From Bacteroidota bacterium (GTDB lineage: Bacteria; Bacteroidota; Ignavibacteria; UBA10030), in contig JAFGLB010000018.1 of the NCBI GenBank assembly GCA_016928255.1, forward strand, positions 1 to 40,289: 40,289 nt of DNA, written 5' to 3'. Positions 8,182-17,064 of the stretch are shown in pieces (position 1 is the stretch's first letter; each line of letters starts with the position of its first letter). The notes under the pieces are model-generated. The model saw only the letters and a list, made by a program, of their open reading frames with translations, was not told where the DNA came from and ran no database searches. The position numbers and the translations under genes were made by a program.

Positions 8182-9291
8182 CTATCTGCAGATCCGGGAC
8201 TGCATTTTTCCGGTAATATACTCAGCAATCTGCCGCTTGAATTCCTTTCTGTCAAATTTTTCTGCATGGCGCCGTATTGCATCTGCATCGAATTTCATTT
8301 TTGACAAGGATTTAACGGCATCTAAAAGCGATTCGACTGTCTGATCATAAAAGAATACACCGGTCGGCGAACTGCCGCTTCCCACAACAGTCTCCAACGC
8401 CCCTCCTTTTGCATACGCAGCTACCGGTTTCCCGCTTGCCATTGCTTCGAGCGGTACAATTCCGAAATCTTCAACACCCGGAAAAATCAATGCGCGGCAT
8501 CCTGAATACAACCGGGCAAGATTTTCATCGCTCTGCCACCCGAGAAATTCAATATTCTTTCCTGCCGTTTTCTCAAGTTTTTCTTTCTCGGGCCCCGAAC
8601 CGACTACAAGGAGCTTTTCGCCCGACCTGTTAAATGCTTCCACTGCGAGATCGATTCTCTTATACGGAACCAGCGCACTTACAACCAGATAGTACCCGTC
8701 ATCCTTAAACGATACCGTAAACAATCCGGTGTTTACCGGCGGATAAATCACGTCGGATGCTCTATGATAAATCCGCGAAATGCGTTCTGCAACATTATTG
8801 GAATTTGCTATGAAATATTGTACACGTTCACAGGTACGGATATCCCACCGGCGCAGATAAGGCGCAGCTAACTTCATCGCCATGCGAGTAACAAATCCGG
8901 CACGCCCTTTAGCGAAGTACTCGTCATATTGATCCCATATGTACCGCATAGGCGTATTGCAGTAGCAGATGTGCATTGCGTTTTTTCCGGGAGCGGCAGC
9001 TTTCGCCACTGCGACGCTAGTGGAAAGAATAAAATCATATTCCGAAAAATCCAGCATATCAACAGCAAGAGGCATCAAGGGCAGATAATGCCTGTATCTT
9101 GTTTTCTTAAAAGGAAGATGCTGAATGAATGAAGTTTTAATTTTCATTTGCTCGATGACCGGCGACATCATTCCTTCATTATGCACAGTAGCAAATATTA
9201 CGGCATCGGGAAAAAGTTCGCAAAAGACCTCGAGTATCTTCTCTCCGCCTCGCATCCCTGTAAGCCAGTCATGAACAAGGGCAACTTTCAT
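8182..9291 (-). CDS. GT4-family glycosyltransferase
   Basis: A 369-aa GT-B fold retaining glycosyltransferase. The N-terminal half opens with MKVALVHDWLTGMRGGEK, a pattern seen in GT4 enzymes of surface polysaccharide synthesis. The C-terminal donor-binding half has VVSALVPYKRIDLAVEAF and the family E-x7-E motif, E274 and E282 (EDFGIVPLE). No signal peptide or clear membrane span, so it probably acts at the cytoplasmic face. It is convergent with the MBL gene (33-bp gap) and divergent from uvrB. It is not within an obvious polysaccharide locus here, so the acceptor and sugar are unknown. Confidence 0.9.
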   Translation of the reverse strand: MKVALVHDWLTGMRGGEKILEVFCELFPDAVIFATVHNEGMMSPVIEQMKIKTSFIQHLPFKKTRYRHYLPLMPLAVDMLDFSEYDFILSTSVAVAKAAAPGKNAMHICYCNTPMRYIWDQYDEYFAKGRAGFVTRMAMKLAAPYLRRWDIRTCERVQYFIANSNNVAERISRIYHRASDVIYPPVNTGLFTVSFKDDGYYLVVSALVPYKRIDLAVEAFNRSGEKLLVVGSGPEKEKLEKTAGKNIEFLGWQSDENLARLYSGCRALIFPGVEDFGIVPLEAMASGKPVAAYAKGGALETVVGSGSSPTGVFFYDQTVESLLDAVKSLSKMKFDADAIRRHAEKFDRKEFKRQIAEYITGKMQSRICR

Positions 9292-9403
9292 AAATTAATA
9301 ATCCGTATAAATAATTAATTCCTATACCACAGGTAAAATAACAAAAAAAAAGACCTCATCAAATTCGGCAGTTGAAGACATAATTGCTTTATCGTATATT
9401 TAA

Positions 9404-9437
9404 CAGCGGCTGTTCGCATGATATAAAAACGCCGCTG
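9404..9437 (+). other. Hairpin in the uvrB upstream region
   Basis: CAGCGGC and GCCGCTG form a perfect 7-bp stem around a 20-nt loop, ending 34 bp before the uvrB start. It is GC-rich within an AT-rich leader. It is not followed by a T-run, so it could be an mRNA leader structure or protein site. No match to a known LexA box was recognised. Confidence 0.3.
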
Positions 9438-9471
9438 CCAAATAACTGATTTTTTAAAAAGAAAATTACAG

Positions 9472-11484
9472 ATGTCGTATCAACTCATTACAGATCTTGT
9501 TCCTTCAGGCGATCAACCCGAGGCAATTCGGCAGTTAACAGAGGGAGTCAAACGGGGCGACCGGCATCAGACGCTGCTGGGCGTTACGGGCAGCGGAAAA
9601 ACATTTACAATTTCCAACGTTATCTCGCAAACCGACAAGCCCGTGCTCGTTATGTCTCACAATAAGACGCTTGCCGCACAGCTGTATGCGGAATTCAAAT
9701 CCTTCTTTCCAAAAAATCGTGTTGAATTCTTCATCAGTTATTATGATTACTACCAGCCTGAAGCATACATCCCTACGTCAGACACATATATAGCAAAAGA
9801 TTCTTCTGTTAATGATGAAATTGACCGCCTGCGGCTGCGCGCGACAAGCGCTCTGCTGAGCGGCGACCCGAATGTCATAGTCGTCGCTTCGATCAGCTGC
9901 ATTTACGGCATCGGCGCACCGGATGAATGGATCAAGCAGACTCTTATACTGAAAAAAGGAGAGCATCCCGGCCGGCAGGGTTTACTTAAACGTTTAATTG
10001 ACTTGCTGTATACAAGAAACGACTATGAGTTTGCGCGCGGTACATTCCGTGTTCGCGGCGATGTTGTTGAAATAATACCCAGCTACGAGAACGAAGAAGC
10101 CGTACGTATAGAATTCTTCGGCGACGAAATTGAACGCATATCTTACATCAATAAAACAGACGGCAGGGTGGTCGGCGAGACCGATTTTGAGATGATCTAT
10201 CCTGCAAAACAATTCATCACTTCGCGCGAGACTATTGAGCGGGCGAGGGATGATATTTATAAGGAATTACGCGAGAGGGTCGAGGAATTCCGTTCTCTTG
10301 GAAAACTTGTTGAAGCACAGCGGCTTGAACAACGTACCAGGTTCGATATGGAAATGCTTCGTGAAGTCGGATATTGTTCGGGAATAGAAAATTATTCGCG
10401 TCATTTCGCGGGAAGACCGCCCGGATCGCGTCCGTCCTGTCTGCTGGATTATTTCCCCAAGGACTTCCTTACCATAATCGATGAATCGCACGTCACCGTG
10501 CCTCAAATCGGAGGCATGTATGCCGGCGACCGCTCGCGGAAAACAACCCTCGTTGAGTACGGCTTCCGCCTCCCTTCCGCTCTCGATAACCGTCCACTGA
10601 CATTCGATGAATGGGAAGCAATGGAAAAACAAATCATTTTCGTCAGTGCTACGCCGAGACCGTATGAATTGGAAAAATGCAAAGGAGTCGTCGTCGAACA
10701 GGTTATCCGCCCGACAGGCCTGATTGATCCGGATGTTGAAGTGCGTCCCAGCAAACACCAGATAGACGATTTGATCGCAGAAATCCGTACACGCACAATA
10801 CGCAAAGAACGGACATTAGTCACTACACTCACGAAACGGATGGCTGAAGACCTGACTGAATACCTGACAAATATAGGAATCAATGTGCGCTACATCCACT
10901 CTGAAGTCGACGCACTGGAGCGTGTTGAAACACTGCGCGATTTAAGGCTTGGTGAGTTCGATGTTCTGGTCGGTGTAAATCTTTTGCGGGAAGGACTCGA
11001 CCTGCCCGAGGTTTCTATGGTGGCAATAATCGATGCAGATAAAGAGGGCTTTTTGCGTTCCGAGCGCTCGCTCATACAAACCGCAGGCCGAACAGCACGC
11101 AATGTAAACGGAAAAGTCATTCTTTATGCGGATAGAATAACCGGGTCCATGGAACGTATGATCGGCGAAACAAACCGGCGAAGAACAAAACAAATCGAAT
11201 ACAATAAGAAGAATAATATTACTCCAGTAACAATCTATAAAACGGTTGAAGAAATTCTGGCTTCAACATCGATCGCCGATGTTAAAATGAAACGGGACGA
11301 GCGCTATCAGAAAGCAAAGCCGCGTGCAATCGCGGAAACAGTAGCAAAATATCTGACAAGCGGCCAGAAAAAAGACCTGCTCGATGAATTAAAAGCTGAA
11401 ATGAGACAGGCGGCAAAAGACCTTGAATTCGAACGCGCCGCCGAATTACGGGATGAGATTGAGAAACTTGAGAAGAAAAGCTGA
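9472..11484 (+). CDS. uvrB: UvrABC system protein B
   Basis: Excinuclease subunit B of nucleotide excision repair, 670 aa, full family length. It verifies lesions delivered by UvrA and recruits UvrC. Visible features are Walker A GVTGSGKT (37-44), the beta-hairpin segment [12 protein letters not shown] with the following [10 protein letters not shown], the Walker B region [12 protein letters not shown], helicase motifs V/VI ([12 protein letters not shown] and QTAGRTARN) and the C-terminal UVR domain (about 632-668, [17 protein letters not shown]) that contacts UvrC. The ATG at 9472 gives the standard N-terminus; there is no strong Shine-Dalgarno, which is common in this lineage. A terminator follows at 11534-11575, so it is probably monocistronic. 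Confidence 0.98.
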   Translation: MSYQLITDLVPSGDQPEAIRQLTEGVKRGDRHQTLLGVTGSGKTFTISNVISQTDKPVLVMSHNKTLAAQLYAEFKSFFPKNRVEFFISYYDYYQPEAYIPTSDTYIAKDSSVNDEIDRLRLRATSALLSGDPNVIVVASISCIYGIGAPDEWIKQTLILKKGEHPGRQGLLKRLIDLLYTRNDYEFARGTFRVRGDVVEIIPSYENEEAVRIEFFGDEIERISYINKTDGRVVGETDFEMIYPAKQFITSRETIERARDDIYKELRERVEEFRSLGKLVEAQRLEQRTRFDMEMLREVGYCSGIENYSRHFAGRPPGSRPSCLLDYFPKDFLTIIDESHVTVPQIGGMYAGDRSRKTTLVEYGFRLPSALDNRPLTFDEWEAMEKQIIFVSATPRPYELEKCKGVVVEQVIRPTGLIDPDVEVRPSKHQIDDLIAEIRTRTIRKERTLVTTLTKRMAEDLTEYLTNIGINVRYIHSEVDALERVETLRDLRLGEFDVLVGVNLLREGLDLPEVSMVAIIDADKEGFLRSERSLIQTAGRTARNVNGKVILYADRITGSMERMIGETNRRRTKQIEYNKKNNITPVTIYKTVEEILASTSIADVKMKRDERYQKAKPRAIAETVAKYLTSGQKKDLLDELKAEMRQAAKDLEFERAAELRDEIEKLEKKS

Positions 11485-11533
11485 TTTTTTTTAAAAGTAA
11501 CAGCATTCTTTCTTTGATTTTTTTTAACGCTTC

Positions 11534-11575
11534 ACTTATCCGCCGTGCATACAGGGATAAGTCTGTTTTTTTTTT
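11534..11575 (+). terminator. Rho-independent terminator after uvrB
   Basis: ACTTATCC (11534-11541) pairs with GGATAAGT (11555-11562), an 8-bp perfect stem, and is followed within 3 nt by a run of ten T (11566-11575). It lies 50 bp after the uvrB stop and ends 31 bp before the comF-like start. Confidence 0.8.
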
Positions 11576-11606
11576 ATCGCGCCATTTTACATAATTGATC
11601 ATATCC

Positions 11607-12305
11607 ATGAAAATAAGCAGATTTATAATAAACCCCTTGCTCGATTTCATTTATCCGCCTATATGCATTTCATGCAGCTCTCTTCTTTCGGACAACAGCC
11701 AAAAGATATGCAGCAGCTGCTGGGATGCAGTTAAAACAGTAACAAAAGACCACCCTCTCTACTGGGAAACCCGCAACAGATTGATCGCATCCGGCAGTAT
11801 AGACGATTTAGTATCATGCTATATATTTGAAAGAGAAGGTCCGACGCGGCATATAGCGCATGCACTGAAGTACAGGGAGTACAGATCCCTGGGTATAAAT
11901 CTGGGAGAAAAAATCGGGAATCTGATCGCTGATTGGGAGATATCATTTGATGTAATTGTGCCGGTACCGCTTCACCGTATAAAATACCGGGAACGCGGAT
12001 ACAATCAATCTGAATATATCGCACGCGGAATTGCCGGAGTAACCGGCAAACCGGCGGCCTGTGATATAGTCAGGAGAAAGCGATACACGCAAACACAGAC
12101 AAAATTGAATATAGAAGAGCGCTATCTGAATATGAAAGATGCATTTGAGATACTTCCGGATGCATCAAAAAAAATTTCCGGAAAAACCTGTCTTCTTGTG
12201 GATGATATTATTACAACCGGGGCTACGATAAATTCCTGTGCAAAGGAAATACTGGCTGCAGGGACAAACTCGATAATCGCCGCTTCTGCAGCTCTTGCTA
12301 AATAG
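11607..12305 (+). CDS. ComF family phosphoribosyltransferase-like protein
   Basis: A 232-aa ComF/GntX-type protein. The ATG at 11607 (MKISRFIINPLLDF) is preferred over the TTG four codons upstream. The N-terminal zinc-ribbon-like motif is C20-x2-C23 and C35-x2-C38. The middle has the family block VPVPLHRIKYRERGYNQS. The PRPP-binding loop is CLLVDDIITTGATINSC near residue 200. Family members are linked to DNA uptake and to nucleotide/biotin-type phosphoribosyl chemistry, but the reaction is generally unproven. It is separated from uvrB by a terminator. No competence genes are nearby, so a competence role is only an inference from the family. Confidence 0.9.
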   Translation: MKISRFIINPLLDFIYPPICISCSSLLSDNSQKICSSCWDAVKTVTKDHPLYWETRNRLIASGSIDDLVSCYIFEREGPTRHIAHALKYREYRSLGINLGEKIGNLIADWEISFDVIVPVPLHRIKYRERGYNQSEYIARGIAGVTGKPAACDIVRRKRYTQTQTKLNIEERYLNMKDAFEILPDASKKISGKTCLLVDDIITTGATINSCAKEILAAGTNSIIAASAALAK

Positions 12306-12517
12306 CTCTTACACCTCAGTAAAAACAGCCGATTTTTAAGGAGATTCTCAATATTCTGCCGCCAGTTTTTTCTTAATCCGGCCCCCTCTTGTATTTTCCA
12401 AAATTAATACTAACTTTCAGCGTGAGTAAAAAGTTTGTGATAGCTGGCACAAGGTTTTGATACGATTGTATAGATATTTGTTCAGAAGTGTTATTGTAAA
12501 TGTAAAGGAGTAATGCT

Positions 12518-13633
12518 ATGACAAAGTCAAACACTCCGCCAGAACAACCGGCAAGTCCCGCCCAGAATGAACCTTCAAAATTAATAAGTGAAATTCTCAA
12601 ACGGACGAACCAGTTAATTCAGAGCGGTGACTTTGATCGTGCGCAGGGAGAATTACTGAATGCCAATAAGACTGCAAAAGAGCAGTTTAAAAAATCACCT
12701 GTTATTCCGGCTGCGACCAATAAAGTTGTTGTACCGCAGGCTCCGGCTGGACATCTTCCGTTAGCGCCGCTGGACGCAATAATGTCCGTTGCTTCGGCAC
12801 AGAAGCAAAGCAGTATTCCCCCCCAAAATGCAGAAGTTAAAAAACCGGCACCAAAATCGGAAAAACCGCAGGTCCAAAAACCAGATCCGGCAAATGACCG
12901 CAGTATAGAATTCAACTGCTACCGTGAAGCACTGGCAAAATCGTGGTATGACGGGGCTTTATCGAACGAAGAACAGCGGCATTTGCAGGAATTACGGACT
13001 GTGCTGGAGATTTCCGATTCCGAGCATAAAGAGATGGAAAAGGAAATTAAATATTCCTGTTACAAAAATGCCTTTGTCAAGCAATTCGGCAGAGGGCCGG
13101 TCACCACGGTGGATTCAGATAATTTGACAAAACTACAAAAAGAGTTCGGCGTTTCGGTTGAAGAACACTTATTGATCCTTGGTCCTTCCCTGCAGACAAA
13201 ACAACAAAAACAGCGGGATAAAATCCTTGTCATTGACGACGATGACGAGTTTCTGAATATGATAAGCGGTTCAATGAAAGATGAAGGATTTGATGTCATT
13301 GCAGTGCAAACATCGGATGACGCGTACAAACTTCTGCATGAAATGACGCCCGATCTTATTATTTGCGACATCAATCTGAAAACTTCAACGATGAATGGCT
13401 TCGTTCTGTACGAAAAAGTCCAGGCGCATAAGAATCTTCAGAATATTCCTTTTATTTTTCTGACAGGATTGATGGATGAAAAACTTGCATGGACCGGAAA
13501 AGAACTTGGCGCAGACGATTATCTGTTGAAGCCTGTCTCCAGAAACACACTTCTCTCGACACTGCATGGTAAATTAAAACGTTTTAGACAGCTGAGGAAT
13601 TCTTCCTCTCCGCAGAATTCGGCTTTCTGTTGA
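12518..13633 (+). CDS. Receiver-domain protein with TPR-like N-terminus and helical middle domain (tandem copy 1)
   Basis: A 371-aa cytoplasmic signalling protein. A good ribosome site (AAAGGAG at about 12503-12509) precedes the ATG. Order: a half-TPR-like helix pair (about 21-50, ISEILKRTNQLIQSGDF); a Pro/Lys/Gln-rich linker (about 60-128); an unassigned helical domain (about 128-225, starting DRSIEFNCYREAL with W-Y-DG and SEHKEMEKE landmarks); and a receiver domain (about 234-350) with acidic cluster VIDDDDE, phospho-acceptor D284 (IICDIN), switch T316 (FLTG) and K338 (LLKP). There is no DNA-binding or enzymatic output domain. The next gene is a paralog of the same architecture. The middle domain vaguely recalls TerB-like helical bundles, but I do not recognise it. 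Confidence 0.88.
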   Translation: MTKSNTPPEQPASPAQNEPSKLISEILKRTNQLIQSGDFDRAQGELLNANKTAKEQFKKSPVIPAATNKVVVPQAPAGHLPLAPLDAIMSVASAQKQSSIPPQNAEVKKPAPKSEKPQVQKPDPANDRSIEFNCYREALAKSWYDGALSNEEQRHLQELRTVLEISDSEHKEMEKEIKYSCYKNAFVKQFGRGPVTTVDSDNLTKLQKEFGVSVEEHLLILGPSLQTKQQKQRDKILVIDDDDEFLNMISGSMKDEGFDVIAVQTSDDAYKLLHEMTPDLIICDINLKTSTMNGFVLYEKVQAHKNLQNIPFIFLTGLMDEKLAWTGKELGADDYLLKPVSRNTLLSTLHGKLKRFRQLRNSSSPQNSAFC

Positions 13634-13881
13634 GGTAATTTGTAATATTTGCCGTATTTCTGAGAATCATCATATTGGGCAGATTTCCATATATTGGCTG
13701 TTACTTTTCTACAATGCTCTAAGCATAAATCTGATGGACAAGTAACTTTCCCTTAAAAAAAACCTTAAATTCAATCGATTTTCAACGTTTGCTTAATTTA
13801 TCGGCATTGGACAATGTTCTGTGCAGAGCGGAACGGTTATTGATGCTAGACTAAACGAAAGATAAAATAAGGAAAACGAAA

Positions 13882-15075
13882 ATGAGTAATCAAAATATAC
13901 CTCAGCAGACGTTCCAGTCATCCCACGAACTGACGCCTCGCGATGACAATAAGAAAATCGTCAGCGAAGTTCTAAAACGTGTGGATCAGCTTATCCGTAA
14001 AGGCGATTTAGACCATGCGGAAAGAGAAATCGGCAAAGCTAAGGAAATAGATCCGAGGAACGTATATGCATTCGCTTTAGAAGAGCGTATAATAAACATG
14101 AGAAAAGACATCGAGCGGCTGGCGGAAATTAACCGCCGCAAGGAGAATATACAGCCGGTTGCTGTAAAACCGACAACAGAAGAATTACCGTCTGCACCTT
14201 TGCCAAAACCTGTTCAGGCCGACCTTAAACCGGCGTACATTGCGCCAAAAAAACCTCTGCCTCCGTTTCCGCTGGATAAATCAATAGATACTACGAAAAA
14301 GGAAAGAGAACCCCAGCAGGACCGTGTCGTCGATCGAAGCATAGAACTGGAATCCTACCGCAAAACACTCGCTGATATGTGGAATGACGGGGCACCAACA
14401 GAGGAAGGAGAACGGCGTTTAAACGAATTAAGGACATTACTGGAAATTACGGATGCAGAACATGAAGGAATAGAAAAAAATGTAAGGCGGGAATGCTACA
14501 AGAATGTTATCATCAAGCATTTATCGACAGATCCGATTGTGCTGTCGGATATCAGCTTCCTTACAAGTATACAGCACTTGTTTAAAATATCAGCAGAAGA
14601 GCATGTACAAATTCAGACTCAGCTTATGAATGTAATCCAGCATAAGCAAAGGAACAGGATTCTTGTTGTTGATGACGATACACGCCTTCTGGAATTGCTT
14701 GCAGCATCGCTGGAAGATAATGGATTTGACGTTACGGCCTTATCAACCTCGGACGAAGCTTATGCACTGCTCCGTAAATTCGTTCCGGATCTGATTCTAT
14801 GTGATATCAATCTCGAGACATCTACAATGGGCGGTTTTACATTCTATGAAAAAATACAGGAGCTGGAACATATTCAAAGCGTTCCTTTCATCTTCCTGTC
14901 GGGTCTCACGGACGAAGTTCTTATACGAACAGGGAAGGAACTCGGCGTGGACGATTACCTGATGAAACCCATATCAGAACAGACACTGATATCCACATTA
15001 AAAGGAAAACTAAAACGATTTAAGCAGTTAAAAAAGGTCTCCGCAAAACAAATACCTACGATGGCTGTTGTATAG
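13882..15075 (+). CDS. Receiver-domain protein with TPR-like N-terminus and helical middle domain (tandem copy 2)
   Basis: A 397-aa paralog of the preceding gene, with AAGG upstream of the ATG. Order: TPR-like module (about 28-76, VSEVLKRVDQLIRKGDLDHA then EIDPRNVYAFALEERI); Pro-rich linker (about 90-150); the same unassigned helical domain (about 152-245, DRSIELESYRKTL, W-N-DG, DAEHEGIEK); and a receiver (about 258-375) with VVDDDT, phospho-acceptor D308 (LCDIN), a Ser at the switch position (FLSG) and K362 (LMKP). All phosphorylation residues are present. A 248-bp gap separates the two copies, so each may have its own promoter. A strong terminator follows at 15114-15144. Function is unknown; it is likely a phosphorylation-controlled scaffold. 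Confidence 0.88.
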   Translation: MSNQNIPQQTFQSSHELTPRDDNKKIVSEVLKRVDQLIRKGDLDHAEREIGKAKEIDPRNVYAFALEERIINMRKDIERLAEINRRKENIQPVAVKPTTEELPSAPLPKPVQADLKPAYIAPKKPLPPFPLDKSIDTTKKEREPQQDRVVDRSIELESYRKTLADMWNDGAPTEEGERRLNELRTLLEITDAEHEGIEKNVRRECYKNVIIKHLSTDPIVLSDISFLTSIQHLFKISAEEHVQIQTQLMNVIQHKQRNRILVVDDDTRLLELLAASLEDNGFDVTALSTSDEAYALLRKFVPDLILCDINLETSTMGGFTFYEKIQELEHIQSVPFIFLSGLTDEVLIRTGKELGVDDYLMKPISEQTLISTLKGKLKRFKQLKKVSAKQIPTMAVV

Positions 15076-15101
15076 AATATAGGATAATCTTACAGCGATC
15101 A

Positions 15102-15947
15102 TTATTCTTCTCCCTGCCGGCCTGTTATGGCCGGCAGTTTTTTTATCAGGACATATCTTTTGTAAAGAATGGAGATAATAAGTATCGAGTTCATCAGAAA
15201 TAAATTAAGATAGAGATATACATCAATCCTGTACAGGACCGAACACACCATCAATAAAAAATACTCTGTGCCAAAACCAAGCAGACCGGAGATACGCAAA
15301 GAAGTTTTATCTGAATACCAATTGTGTATTATACTATCCAGCCGGCGATCATCTCCGCTTTTATCGGATTTACCCGGCCTGCTGCCGGAGCACCAATTAT
15401 CGATTTTCGCCATAAGCCGGTCCTGCCAGCCGTAAATAAAAATGAAAATCCGCTGCAGCGTCAATTCGATGCCGCCCTTTTTCAAATCCTCTGCCTGAAT
15501 TTCTTCAGACGAACGATTGTTTAAATACTCATCCTGCAAATGAAGATATTTTACCTGGTAAAAAACGTGGTATGAAACTCTCAGTGTAATTCCCAGAAGG
15601 CCTGACACCGCTAGCAACGGCATCCACAAGCTGCTGCCGGATTGAAAAAGAACCCAGCCAATCGCGCTGAACACTGCGGCATTAACTACAAAATCACCGA
15701 TAGAATCCAAGAATCTGCCTGTACGGCTCGATTGCTGTTTTACCCTTGCGAGCTGACCGTCGGCAGAATCGAGCAAATCCTTAAGCGTGATCAGCAGTCC
15801 TGCTGTTACAAATGCACCCGGAGTACCCTCTAAATAAAAAAATGCGGCTGCAAGTCCGGATATTATAGACGCTATAGTCACCTGATTTGCTGTAACAGGT
15901 GTATAATAAAGCACCCATACTATCAATCCCGCGACAGGACGAAGCAA
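15102..15947 (-). CDS. CDP-alcohol phosphatidyltransferase family membrane enzyme
   Basis: Integral membrane phospholipid-synthesis enzyme that moves a phosphatidyl or phospho-alcohol group from a CDP-linked donor. The full family motif is present: D60-x2-D63-G64-x2-A-R68, then G77-x3-D81-x3-D85 (DSADGQLARVK ... GRFLDSIGD). Hydrophobic spans occur at about 3-15, 22-38, 44-56, 86-115 and 225-262. The start is uncertain: the listed end uses a TTG with no ribosome site, while family-like residues (INTYLLRP) continue upstream in frame to an ATG at 16007 whose very next codon is TAA. The gene lies downstream of the split helicase. The acceptor alcohol cannot be told. Confidence 0.85.
   Translation of the reverse strand: MLRPVAGLIVWVLYYTPVTANQVTIASIISGLAAAFFYLEGTPGAFVTAGLLITLKDLLDSADGQLARVKQQSSRTGRFLDSIGDFVVNAAVFSAIGWVLFQSGSSLWMPLLAVSGLLGITLRVSYHVFYQVKYLHLQDEYLNNRSSEEIQAEDLKKGGIELTLQRIFIFIYGWQDRLMAKIDNWCSGSRPGKSDKSGDDRRLDSIIHNWYSDKTSLRISGLLGFGTEYFLLMVCSVLYRIDVYLYLNLFLMNSILIISILYKRYVLIKKLPAITGRQGEE
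15114..15144 (+). terminator. Rho-independent terminator after the tandem receiver genes
   Basis: CTGCCGGCC (15114-15122) pairs with GGCCGGCAG (15129-15137) around a 6-nt loop and is followed by seven T (15138-15144). The 9-bp GC-rich stem is strong. It lies 39 bp after the stop of tandem copy 2 and inside the last codons of the convergent CDP-alcohol phosphatidyltransferase gene. Confidence 0.85.
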
Positions 15948-16000
15948 GTACGTATTGATAAGTTCATCGGATATATCGGATTTAATGGATTTTCGATAAG

Positions 16001-16024
16001 ATTACATTTTACCTGACATGTAAT
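16001..16024. repeat. Inverted repeat around the candidate CDP-alcohol transferase start
   Basis: ATTACAT (16001-16007) and ATGTAAT (16018-16024) form a 7-bp dyad with a 10-nt spacer. On the minus strand the second arm contains the ATG-TAA pair of the downstream gene and the loop holds its AGG. The structure could influence initiation or be incidental. Confidence 0.4.
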
Positions 16025-16038
16025 AGTGCAATCATGGA

Positions 16039-17064
16039 TTAATCAACGACCCATGGTTCCAGCAGGTGCTCGCCGATACCTTCAATAAAACGTGAAGGTT
16101 TTGTTAATATCAAGCCGCTCTCGCGGTCGTAAATATTCATCGGATATGTAATAATTAAATGTTCCTTTGCACGCGTGCAGGCAACATACATAAGCCGGCG
16201 TTCTTCTTCCATCTCTTCATCGCTTGCCGCAGCCCGCATTACAGGGAATCTACCTTCAAGCGCGTAGATTACAAAAACAGTATTCCATTCCAATCCTTTA
16301 GCGCTGTGAATTGTTGAGAGCGTAAGGTATTCAGTTTCCGGGCCCGGCGATTCAATATCGGCAATACTTTCATTAGGCGGTTCAAGAGCCAAATCCGTCA
16401 GTAATTCATCAACCGACCTGTAGCGTTCTGTAATATTTTGAAATGTTTCCAGGTCTTTTTTCCGTTTAAGATGATCTTCATAGCGAGCCCGAAGTATAGG
16501 CTCATAATACTGCAGAATAAGAGATGTCTTTTCAGCCGGAGGAATATCAGGCGATACAATTTCTTTCAGCACATCGAATAATTTACGGACATTTTCCGGA
16601 TAACCGCCGTATTCCATCCAGAACTTTGTCGTTGCGGTTACAGCCTCCTTGAATTCCTTTACCAGGCCGACACGCCTTTTCAGAATATCGTCCACGACCT
16701 TTTCCGCCGTGCGGGGACCCACGCCGTCTATAAGCAGAAGAATACGGTTCCATGATACGACATCCTTGGGATTCTCAAGCACTCTCAGGTATGCCACAAC
16801 ATCTTTAACATGCGCCGTTTCTATAAATTTAAATCCGCCGAACTTTAAAAACGGGATATTCGCTTTAGCCAGCTCGATTTCAAGATCGAACGAATGAAAC
16901 GAAGACCTGAACAATACCGCCATCTCTTCGAGCGGTATGCCCATTTCACGGAATTCCAATATCTTCTGTACTACATACCTCGACTGCTGGTTCTCTGTCT
17001 GCGCTGAAACAAGCTGCGGAAGATTTCCGCCCGATTTTTTAGTATAGAGCTGTTTAGCGTACAT
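16039..17064 (-). CDS. UvrD/Rep-family helicase, C-terminal half (split gene)
   Basis: C-terminal 341 aa of an SF1A (UvrD/Rep/PcrA-type) DNA helicase. It carries the 2A/2B domains, with motif V in TLSTIHSAKGLEWNTVF and motif VI in EERRLMYVACTRAKEHL. It is in the same frame as the N-terminal half at 17065-18063 and separated from it by a single TGA (17065-17067). Its ATG is the codon immediately after that stop, so the junction reads TGA-ATG. A purine-rich AGGGAGAGG lies about 12 nt upstream inside the first half and could support re-initiation. Both halves are intact otherwise. Alternatives are a nonsense mutation, stop readthrough or a sequencing error. Confidence 0.88.
   Translation of the reverse strand: MYAKQLYTKKSGGNLPQLVSAQTENQQSRYVVQKILEFREMGIPLEEMAVLFRSSFHSFDLEIELAKANIPFLKFGGFKFIETAHVKDVVAYLRVLENPKDVVSWNRILLLIDGVGPRTAEKVVDDILKRRVGLVKEFKEAVTATTKFWMEYGGYPENVRKLFDVLKEIVSPDIPPAEKTSLILQYYEPILRARYEDHLKRKKDLETFQNITERYRSVDELLTDLALEPPNESIADIESPGPETEYLTLSTIHSAKGLEWNTVFVIYALEGRFPVMRAAASDEEMEEERRLMYVACTRAKEHLIITYPMNIYDRESGLILTKPSRFIEGIGEHLLEPWVVD

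Noticed and set aside
10267-11193. Several open frames antisense to uvrB
   Set aside because: Shadow frames of a strongly conserved gene on the other strand, with low-complexity Ser/Arg composition and no ribosome sites.
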